Assembly (NCBI GenBank): GCA_937880335.1
Contig: CALFLJ010000207.1
Coordinates: 1-21,995, forward strand
From: an uncultured Succinatimonas sp.
Lineage (GTDB): Bacteria > Pseudomonadota > Gammaproteobacteria > Enterobacterales > Succinivibrionaceae
Direction: 5' to 3'
Length of the DNA: 21,995 bases
Under the pieces are notes generated by a model, which was given only the letters and a program-made list of their open reading frames with translations, made no database searches and was not told the origin of the DNA. The position numbers were made by a program, and so were the translations under genes. Of this stretch, positions 1-6,997 are shown in pieces (the stretch's first letter is position 1; each line of letters opens with the position of its first letter).

Positions 1-136
1 GAATTATTGGAAAATTTTCATGACAAACCGAGCCTAAAGCTTTATAAAATTCCTCTATCCAGTCCTCAAGTCTTTTTAAAACAGATAAAGACTGAGGGCC
101 TAGATCATCTGAATTTAAACGCATAAATCTAATCAT
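1..136 (-). CDS. 5' end of an unrecognised gene running off the left edge
   Basis: An open frame of 45 codons runs from an ATG to the window edge without a stop, so only the N-terminus is visible (it begins MIRFMRLNSDDL). The ATG has an AAGG ribosome-binding site eight bases upstream that overlaps the stop codon of the preceding TagR-like gene. This supports a real, translationally linked next gene of the same operon. There is no signal peptide or hydrophobic stretch; the visible part looks cytoplasmic and helical. In Pseudomonas the gene beside tagR is the lipoprotein tagQ, and this start does not look like a lipoprotein. I do not recognise the family. An in-frame ATG at codon 5 is a possible but less well placed start. 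Confidence 0.6.
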   Translation of the reverse strand, partial: MIRFMRLNSDDLGPQSLSVLKRLEDWIEEFYKALGSVCHENFPII

Positions 137-146
137 AATTAAAGCC

Positions 147-1748
147 TTACTTTTGTTTTAAAAGATCAAAGCATTTGCCTTGCCAGAGTCTGTAAAGAGA
201 ATCTCTAACTTTAGGTTTTGTCTTATATTCTAAAAGCTCACTTCCATAAACTTTTATAAATTTCTCCTGTGATTTACTTAAAGTCTTAAAAGCCTCTGGT
301 AGAAGTTTTTCAATAGATGTTTGCGAGTATAGTTCTGAGGCCTCAGCCATAGTATCGGCAAAGTATGTAGTAAGGTTATCTAATTCTGTTTGTGCCAATT
401 TCACAGCTTTTTCCGATTGCTTATATCTTTCAAGGAGCTTTTTCTGTTCATCTTTATCAGAATTTTCATAACTTTTTTTCTGCAAAGAATAAATAGAATT
501 TAATCTTAGTAAAGCAATCTGCTGTTGCGCTAAAGAGCGACATAAGAATCCACCTAGTCTTAGGTTGGATAAAATATTTTTTTCTCTTTGTTCATCAACC
601 TTTGTATTTGCACTGTTAATTTGTTGATGTAGATCTTTTAGCTGTTTTTCAAGTTTGGCATTTTGTTCTAAAAGTTGAGAGTTAGCTCCTTGTGTTTTTT
701 TATTTTCTGCAATCTGCAAACGTAATTTTTCCAAACTTTCCATAGCCTTTTGTCTGTCTTGCTTGCTCTCATTTTCGCTTGAATAGTCACTTTCACCTAG
801 CTTTTCAATTTGTGCATTTAATGCTTTTACAGCATCAGTTGTAGAAGCTACAGAAACAGCTAAACAAAGACGAGCCCCTAAATCAGAGCTTTTATTTTCA
901 TGCCCTTTTATATAAAAAGGCCTTTCGCTTCGAGTTGCAGAGGATAAGGAGGTAGCTGCTGACTTAAAGCTTCCCCCTCGAACTATAAGTCCTCCACTTT
1001 GTCCTAAAAGACGGTTGGTACGTACCGCCTGAAACGGTTCTAATACCATTTCCGAGGCATTACCTAACATGTCATAAAGATTTAAAGGATTGGGATTTTT
1101 TAAACCTGGCAACTGCAATTTTCCATTTGAGGAATTTGGTCCTTGATACCAGGCATAATCAGAAAGACCATTTTCCCCAACTGGAGGAAGATTATCTAAA
1201 AATTCACTTGTAGATACCTCAAGCCCTCCCCTTTGAGCAAATTCCCATTCAGAGTCTGTAGGCAATCTTACATAAGCTTTCTCTTTTTCAACCGTAGGTG
1301 TATCCTGAGCTTTTTGTAAATACAGCGAATAATTACGACTTACCTCTAATAAATCAAAATAAGTTATGTTGACTGCAGGCAAACTTGATTTCTTGTTAAC
1401 TGCAGGACACTTGTCCGGATTTTTTAATGCATCATACTGAAAACGCATTAGCTCATATTTGGAAATTAGGTAGTAATATCCGTTTTTGTCCTGAAATCCA
1501 CCTTGTACATACCTTTGATTTATATTTTGAGACATAGGTGATGGATTATCAGCAGATCCTGCCTTAAAAGATGCATCCTGAACTTTATCTTCTTTAATAG
1601 ATGTATAAACCTTACGAAATGCCATTTTAAAATTACAGGGCATTGAAACTATGACATCATCATCCATAGGCTTTGGATTGAAATAATCTAAAGCAAAAGA
1701 ACAATTACCTAAGCCTAAAATCAAAATGCCTAAAAAAAATTTTTTCAT
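147..1748 (-). CDS. Periplasmic TagR-like protein with formylglycine-generating-enzyme (SUMF1) fold and C-terminal coiled coil
   Basis: A 533-residue protein with an N-terminal signal peptide (MKKFFLGILILGLGNCSFA), so it is probably periplasmic. The Cys in LGNC is not in a good lipobox. Residues of about 75-300 carry FGE-sulfatase landmarks: RLPTDSEWEFAQRGG, NLYDMLGNASEMV, VRGGSF and a GARLCLA end. There is no catalytic cysteine pair near the RSERP segment, so a binding role is more likely than catalysis. Residues of about 310-400 are charged and predicted coiled coil (NAQIEKLGESD, LEKQLKDLHQQ). In the Pseudomonas H1-T6SS, TagR is a periplasmic protein of this fold that stimulates PpkA. Here the gene lies next to the permease, ATPase and vWA genes in a similar set. 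The start chosen lies one base after the permease stop behind GAGG; an ATG nine codons earlier would give a poorer signal peptide. The frame is intact, unlike its three upstream neighbours. Confidence 0.8.
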   Translation of the reverse strand: MKKFFLGILILGLGNCSFALDYFNPKPMDDDVIVSMPCNFKMAFRKVYTSIKEDKVQDASFKAGSADNPSPMSQNINQRYVQGGFQDKNGYYYLISKYELMRFQYDALKNPDKCPAVNKKSSLPAVNITYFDLLEVSRNYSLYLQKAQDTPTVEKEKAYVRLPTDSEWEFAQRGGLEVSTSEFLDNLPPVGENGLSDYAWYQGPNSSNGKLQLPGLKNPNPLNLYDMLGNASEMVLEPFQAVRTNRLLGQSGGLIVRGGSFKSAATSLSSATRSERPFYIKGHENKSSDLGARLCLAVSVASTTDAVKALNAQIEKLGESDYSSENESKQDRQKAMESLEKLRLQIAENKKTQGANSQLLEQNAKLEKQLKDLHQQINSANTKVDEQREKNILSNLRLGGFLCRSLAQQQIALLRLNSIYSLQKKSYENSDKDEQKKLLERYKQSEKAVKLAQTELDNLTTYFADTMAEASELYSQTSIEKLLPEAFKTLSKSQEKFIKVYGSELLEYKTKPKVRDSLYRLWQGKCFDLLKQK

Positions 1749-1749
1749 C

Positions 1750-2864
1750 CTAGACCTCACGTAAGGTATCGGCAATATTTTTGCTAAATAACCTAAGTTT
1801 TACGCTTATAATGGAAATAAAAATACTTAAAAAAGATATCAATAAAAACCCCTGCATGTAGTGCCCTAAATTAAGTACACTTACAGCCTGACTATTGGTT
1901 AATTGCACAAAGTAATTATCAAATATTTCCCTGCCTAAATAGTACAGAATACAAGCTAAAGCAAAACCTAAACTACTTAAGATAAGGTTTTCTGTTATGA
2001 CTAAAAGCATTATTTTAAATGGGGTAAATCCTTGTAACCTTAAAAGTGCAAAGCTTTTAGCATTACGCCCTACATTTGCAAATATTAAACCTGACAAAGC
2101 TATAGCCCCACCTGTAACTGATACAGCGGCTATGACATAAAAAATTACCCCTAAGACACGACTTATAGCCTTAAAATTGAACTTGCATAAATACGAGCAC
2201 GAGCAAAATTTTTTCTATTTAAATTAGGATTACTGCCATCAGAGAAAATTTCAGGTTCATAACCATCACGATAATCCTCCATAGCTATAATGGTATTTAA
2301 ATTTAAATAGATAAGACTGCGACTTGTAGCCTTACGGGATAAAACACCTGCTATATCTAAAGTAATTTGAGCATTTTGTTTTACCCCGTTCTTTACTCTT
2401 GATATATATAACTTAATCTTATCCCCCACATTCAAAGCAAGGTCGTCTTTTAAGCTTGCACTTACAAAGGCCTCATTTACTTTAAGTTCATGGGAAATAT
2501 CAGAAAATAATACTAATGGATCACCTTTTTTAGTAGGCACGGCCTCAACATTTGTTTTAACTTTTTTTTCTGATTTTAAATTTGCAGTTACAGATAAAGA
2601 TCTGGTTAAAGGGATGACAAAAGAAACCTTAGGATCATTTTCTAAAGATTTAAAAAAGCTCTCATCAAGGTTATAGCCTGAGAGCATCTTTATCTCAAGG
2701 TTATTTGGATTATTTATTAGATTATACTCAAGTGTGCTTACAATTCCATAACGTAAAGAAAACAAGATAAGCAAAGGGGCAATTAAGGCTGTAATAGACG
2801 ATAGAATGCATAAGCTTGAAAGCTTATCAAATATAATTGCCTTAAATGCTAAATGAAAAATCAT
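1750..2864 (-). pseudogene. LolC/TagS-type ABC transporter permease, frame broken
   Basis: An inner-membrane permease of the FtsX/MacB/LolC type, split over two frames. The first frame (233 codons) holds TM1 (about residues 16-38) and a periplasmic domain, and ends after IYASSILRL at an early stop near 2141. A second frame, open from about 2187 to the TAG at 1750, holds a TM helix (GVIFYVIAAVSVTGGAIAL), the conserved SFALLRLQGFTP cytoplasmic loop and two further TM helices. The parts join in the -1 frame around 2171-2187. LolC/TagS proteins usually have roughly 30 residues between the RxYA strand and the next helix, and few are present here, so more than one base may be missing. The ATG overlaps the stop of the reconstructed ATPase by four bases (ATGA). 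Its role would be as membrane partner of the adjacent ATPase; in this copy it is probably non-functional. Confidence 0.75.
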
Positions 2865-3585
2865 AAATATCTTATCTCATCTGAAAAGAAACTTACTCTA
2901 TCTGAACTTTTTTTAGGATCATAACTTACAGTTCTTAAATTAAAGTCAGACACTAAGGCAAGATCAGGGCTGCAATTTTTTGAACTTGTGATGTCTTTAA
3001 AATAGTTTCAAATAAACGATGAGCATTTATAGGATCTAAGGCTGAGGTTGGTTCATCAATTAAAACTAAATTGGGTTTGTGTGATAAAGAACGGAAAAAT
3101 ACCGCCCTTTGTCTTTGTCCAATTGATAAATCCTTAGGATATGACTTTAAATGCTCAGAGATTGAAAATTCATCTAAAAGAGGTTTAAGCTCATTTAAAC
3201 GTTCCAAAACTTGTTTTTTTTCACAATTTTTTTTCAGAGCTAATTTGATTTGTAAGGCTAAGTTTTCCTCTAAATTAAGGTATGGTAAAAGTCCTCCTGA
3301 CTGAGGCATAAAACCAATCTTACTTGCACGAATGCCAGCTCTCTTAGTCTCAGAAATTTTTTTTAGATCAAAATCACCTAAACAAAAACGTTCAGCTTCA
3401 AAACCTTCTCGTAAAAGACCTATACATTCTAAAAGGGTAGATTTACCTGAGCCTGAGACTCCGGTAATAGCTACAACCTCTCCTTGAAAAAGCTCAAGAT
3501 TATCAAGATATATAGTAAAATCATGATTATTATCTGAGCTTTTATAAACAAATTTTAATTTTTTTAGCTCTAATACCTTAGACAT
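2861..3585 (-). pseudogene. LolD/TagT-type ABC transporter ATPase, frameshifted at the H-loop
   Basis: The open part is 210 codons. It shows Walker A (GVSGSGKST, residues 42-50), the Q-loop region (GFMPQSGGLLPYL), signature LSIGQ (153-157), Walker B LVLIDE (173-178) and D-loop SALD. It stops after KIAALILP. In LolD the switch histidine lies 33 residues after the Walker B glutamate; counted here, the frame ends one codon before that point. In the -1 frame the sequence continues as DLALVSDFNLRTVSYDP and ends at a TGA that overlaps the permease ATG by four bases. That junction marks the original C-terminus. Loss of about 13 bases encoding the V-S/T-H piece would explain both the frame and the missing His. 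The start ATG lies three bases after the vWA stop and has no Shine-Dalgarno, so translation probably depended on coupling. Confidence 0.8.
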
Positions 3586-3588
3586 AAT

Positions 3589-5506
3589 TTAAGGAAGCAT
3601 ATCAAGTTCAATTGGATAAACAGCATCTTGAATATCGGCATTGGGATTAAGCTTAATCCAACGATCTGTATCGTCATTTGCCTTCTGATAATAATTGAGT
3701 TTACTCTCTAAATCTAAAATGGTCTGATTTTGCTCATCAGCCCCCATGCTTGACCAGGTATCCTCATCAAGTTCTGAGATTAGGCTCTTATAAGGTAAGC
3801 CCTCAAGATATTCATCCAAAATTCCCATTTCAGATATTTTTTTAGATTTATCAGTTCCTAAATCATTTGGATCTCTACCTAAACTTACAGCAACTGATCT
3901 TAATTGTGAGAACATGGCCTCAGGCTCTAACAAACCTGTATTTGCAGCCTCTAAAATCGATGAGGTTATTTCTTTTAAATTACTCAACTGTAATTTTGTT
4001 AATAAAGTAACAGGTGTTGCGGTAGCTTTATTGTGAGATATGAGGTCGCGATCTGAAATCCATCCTTCAAAAAAAGATGGAGCTTTTGTCTGTAGGGTTG
4101 AACCTAAATAGGCAAGTTTCATAGCAAGACCTAAATCCTTAGTATCCTGCAACATACGATCCTCGTCACTATTATGATTGGCAGCTCCTGCAGTTTGAGT
4201 TCCTCTACTTACCTCTGCTACTTGATTTGTTAAAGCATTTGCAAGCTCATCTACACGTTGTCCAAAAGCTGCTAGATCTCCTGCATTTACAGGATAATAA
4301 AGATTTCGGTTAATGGTCTTGTTAAATGTTAAATCCTCATATTGAGCACGAGCCTTATCATGGTTCTTCTTTCCTTGTTTAGTTAAAAGATGTAACGCAT
4401 AAATAGCCGCCCCATAATGTTCAGCCTCAGCACGCAATTCCTGGGCATCTAATCCTGTTGATGAATGTTTATTACTGCCCTCAATTGCACCTGCATCTGT
4501 TATTAAAACAATATAACGCCCACCATACGATGACCAATCAACACTATCTAAAGCCAGATTTACACCGCTATATGAATCCTCGTCAAATAAGGATGAAGAA
4601 ACTTTGGCTTGTTTTAAATCAGAAACTTTAGCTAAAAAGTCTTCTTTATTATTAACCTCGCCAGGCTTTACATATACTTTGGAAGTATATTCAAGTAAAG
4701 GAACAGCCTTTGTATCAGATCTAAAGGAAACAAGACCGAAATGAACATTGTTCTCTAAATTCTCATTTTCAATCTTTTTAAATTGATTGTATAGCTTTTC
4801 TGGTCCTGTCAATATAAGGTTGCATTGATATAGATGAGTCTATAACAAAGACAACTGCTGCTTTAAAAAGCTTAATCTCGTTGCTTAAAGATAAATTGCT
4901 AGGTGTACTCTTAGTTTTATCAGTAACTGAAGCGATATTTAACAGACGAGTGTAATTACCGTCAGAAAACATTGTCTCTGTAGCGTCCAAAATTGGTAAA
5001 AGATAAAAATTCTTTTTCCAATCAACCTTATTTTCAGGCTCAATGGAAATAACCTCATCTACGCTAACCCCACTTTCAACTTGTTTATTTAAGGCTAGAA
5101 TCTTCTTGTTTATGTTTGGATCTTCAGATTCTACCAATTGGGTCAATGTTTGCTCATCTTTAAAGATTAAAGCGCGATTACGAGTTGCAGAATTAGTAAA
5201 CATCAACGCAGTCTGCATTTTCCAATCAATGGTACACCGCTTATCAAGATAACCTTGTATATCTCCCTTGCTATTAGCTCCTACCTTTAAAGTCTTATCG
5301 TCCCTTTCATAAACATAATAAAGACTAAAAGCTGGTATAGACTTTCCATCTTTAGCTAATTTTGAAGATTTTAGAACACAATCTGGAGTTGTTAAAATCC
5401 TTTGATATAAAGTCTCCTTACCATCCATAATCAAAGGTTCCTGAGAGAAAGAACTAAAAGATGCAAGTAAGAAACTTAAAGTAAGAAAAGATATTTTCTT
5501 ATTCAT
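3589..5506 (-). pseudogene. Secreted vWA-domain protein resembling the periplasmic half of PpkA, frameshifted
   Basis: Begins with a signal peptide (MNKKISFLTLSFLLASFSS), then an SH3-like region (about 40-100), a segment of PpkA type (KNFYLLPILDATETMF), and a vWA domain with the MIDAS motif DSSIS at residues 223-227. The first frame stops after KAIQSI. The domain continues in another frame as KKIENENLENNVHFGLVSF, LITDAGA and IYALHLL, and ends at the TAA just before the ATPase. One extra base, or two missing ones, at 4775-4783 (a T3-A5 run) explains the break. The apparent start of the second part is only a TTG inside the first part, so it is not a separate gene. As I recall, Pseudomonas PpkA has this architecture C-terminal to a kinase and TM segment. 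Here a signal peptide replaces both, so any output must reach the cytoplasm some other way. Its start codon lacks a nearby Shine-Dalgarno. Confidence 0.8.
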
Positions 5507-5544
5507 AGATGATAATTAGGGGCAAAACCTCTGTCACAAGACAT
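5503..5544 (-). CDS. Possible 13-codon leader peptide coupled to the vWA gene
   Basis: A purine-rich site (AAGGGAGGTGGGG) is followed nine bases later by an ATG that opens the short frame MSCDRGFAPNYHL. Its TGA overlaps the vWA start in an ATGA junction. The vWA ATG has no Shine-Dalgarno of its own, so ribosomes may arrive by way of this frame. The frame is too short to judge by coding statistics, and the hairpin described next is an alternative explanation. Confidence 0.3.
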   Translation of the reverse strand: MSCDRGFAPNYHL

Positions 5545-5557
5545 TATATTTAGCCCC
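5519..5557 (-). promoter_or_regulatory. Hairpin between the ribosome-binding site and the vWA start
   Basis: On the minus strand GGGGC and GCCCC, extended by AAA/TTT after one mismatch, can pair around a loop of about 21 bases. The strong GGAGG site lies immediately 5' and the vWA ATG 12 bases 3' of the stem. When folded, the stem would bring the distant site close to the start codon. It could act as a translational switch or simply as a spacer; the sequence cannot tell which. Confidence 0.35.
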
Positions 5558-5744
5558 ACCTCCCTTATAATTTAGGTTAATTATGATAACCACAATTGTC
5601 GTTCATAAACGTAAGATGGTCTTAAGTTAAATCATATGCCAAGGCTTTATTGTCCTATTACCTAAAACAAAACTTATTTAAAACCGTTAAGTCACATAGC
5701 AAATAATGTTTGTATTAGAAAAAAAAACATTACCACTTAGTTAA

Positions 5745-5762
5745 ACACTCTAAAAAGAGCGT
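5745..5762 (-). terminator. Weak terminator-like hairpin downstream of the SrfA-like gene
   Basis: On the minus strand ACGCTCT and AGAGTGT pair (7 bp with one G-U) around a TTTT loop, followed by only a short TTTAA. It lies 54 bases past the stop of the SrfA-like gene. The stem is short and the U-tract poor, so termination may be partial or absent. Confidence 0.35.
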
Positions 5763-5815
5763 CCTTTAGGCTAAAAAAATTTATAAACAATCTGCCTTAA
5801 AACAAAATTTTTTTA

Positions 5816-6982
5816 CTATTTGACCAATCTTTCTAACGCTTTAGATGCCTCATCATTAGGACCTTGTTCTAAAGCTTTCTTATACCAGTAAACAGCTTGC
5901 TTTTGCTCTTTGACAAAACAAGCATGGCTATAACTTGAATTTGGATCAAGATAGCGAGCATACTCTAAAGCAAGCTTAGTATCACCTGAGCGACCTCGAC
6001 TTAGATAAATACGTAAAGCAAGATCACAGCGCTTTTTATCTAAAGCTTCTTTAGATAAATTAAACCATGCTTTAGCATCCGGTTTTGACTTAATACATGT
6101 AGATAAAATCTTAGCATCGCTCTCATTTACTATAGTACAAGGCTTTGTCTTAATTAAATTAGACTGTACGTCATTATTGATATTTACCTGAGTATTTAAA
6201 TTTTTAGGATCCTCATCTTGCTCTTTAGATATGCTTTCATCAGGTACATTCTCTTTAGCTTGTTCAACTGAAGTACTCTTTTCACCTAGCTCATCTGAAG
6301 TTTTTTCTTCTTTTAATTGTTCATCTGGAAGCTGTTCTTCTAAAACCTCTTCCTGTAAAGCAGGTTCCTTAACTTGCGCTGTGCCGTCACTTGAAAAAAG
6401 TAAACCCTTAAAGAATAAGAATGCTAAAACAAATAAAGTAATTAAAAGTAAAGCTACAATCGCTGCAATCAAAATTTTAATGCCTTTTGATAAACCTTGT
6501 TGTACATAAGGCTCAGGATTCTGTTGCATCTTAGGATTTATATTATCATCTGCAGCTTTTTGCTCCTGTAAAGAGGCTTTAGGACTATCTTCATTTTCAA
6601 TCTTAGGCCCATAATTATGTGCACTGAAGGAAGGCTGCAAAATGCCCTCAATCCTCAAAGCATATTTTTCAGACATATTCAATATATGCAGGACAAAATC
6701 AAAATTTTGATTTTCAGCAATAAGATCATTTAAGTTTTTATCAAGCTCTATTGCCAGATCTGCTCCCATCTCAGAAATACTTTCTGGCTTTATCTCAATA
6801 TAAGCAGCATCTCCATTCTCACTTGGCCAACTTTTTAATGGAACTTCAGAACTTTGACTTAATGACTTTTTTATGCAAATTTTTAGACCTTTATAATAGT
6901 CAGGAAGATCATAAACTCCATTTTCAATAATTAAAGAACTTATCCCTATATCTAAAGCTCTTATGACTGCATTTTTAGACAT
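5816..6982 (-). CDS. SrfA-like single-span membrane protein with C-terminal Sel1/TPR-like region
   Basis: A 388-residue protein in three parts. A cytoplasmic N-terminal domain of about 165 residues is followed by a strong TM helix at about 168-196 (ILIAAIVALLLITLFVLAFL). A Glu/Asp/Lys-rich linker (about 200-270) leads to a C-terminal 100 residues with repeat-like helices (AKAWFNLSKEAL, QAVYWYKKALEQG) of Sel1/TPR type containing several cysteines. There is no signal peptide; the topology suggests N-in, C-out. It starts 15 bases after srfC behind AGGGA, so it is probably in the same operon. In Salmonella the third member of the set, srfA, precedes srfB and srfC. I infer that this is the SrfA equivalent from position and general architecture, not from clear sequence identity. 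It could carry signals between the periplasm and SrfB/SrfC. Confidence 0.6.
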   Translation of the reverse strand: MSKNAVIRALDIGISSLIIENGVYDLPDYYKGLKICIKKSLSQSSEVPLKSWPSENGDAAYIEIKPESISEMGADLAIELDKNLNDLIAENQNFDFVLHILNMSEKYALRIEGILQPSFSAHNYGPKIENEDSPKASLQEQKAADDNINPKMQQNPEPYVQQGLSKGIKILIAAIVALLLITLFVLAFLFFKGLLFSSDGTAQVKEPALQEEVLEEQLPDEQLKEEKTSDELGEKSTSVEQAKENVPDESISKEQDEDPKNLNTQVNINNDVQSNLIKTKPCTIVNESDAKILSTCIKSKPDAKAWFNLSKEALDKKRCDLALRIYLSRGRSGDTKLALEYARYLDPNSSYSHACFVKEQKQAVYWYKKALEQGPNDEASKALERLVK

Positions 6983-6997
6983 GACAATAATCCCTAT

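Larger units (their letters stand above)
5507..5815. other. Intergenic region between the SrfA-like and vWA genes
   Basis: This is 309 bases of very AT-rich DNA, the longest gap inside the locus. In the minus direction it holds a terminator-like hairpin at its upstream end and the leader/hairpin arrangement at its downstream end. A TATAAT at 5543-5548 lacks a convincing -35 and overlaps the leader start. The gap implies that the vWA-to-TagR group may be a separate transcript from the Srf genes. I see no tRNA, repeat array or mobile-element end in it. Confidence 0.6.

Noticed and set aside
147..1775. TagR-like gene starting at 1775 or being a lipoprotein
   Set aside because: The earlier ATG puts charged residues ahead of a clear signal peptide and overlaps the permease. 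The Cys follows L-G-N, which is not a good lipobox.
1750..2097. A separate small membrane protein gene
   Set aside because: The frame is open well upstream of its first ATG, encodes a preceding TM helix, and completes the LolC/TagS permease. It is the 3' part of the broken permease.
4770..4790. Programmed +1 frameshifting as in prfB
   Set aside because: The ATT-TAA site is suggestive, but no Shine-Dalgarno-like element lies just upstream, Ile-tRNA would re-pair poorly on TTT, and two further lesions follow in adjacent genes. Decay is simpler.
3589..4812. A separate vWA-only gene starting at 4812
   Set aside because: The only available start there is a TTG within the upstream vWA frame with no ribosome-binding site, and the vWA domain is continuous across the two frames. 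It is the 3' part of one broken gene.
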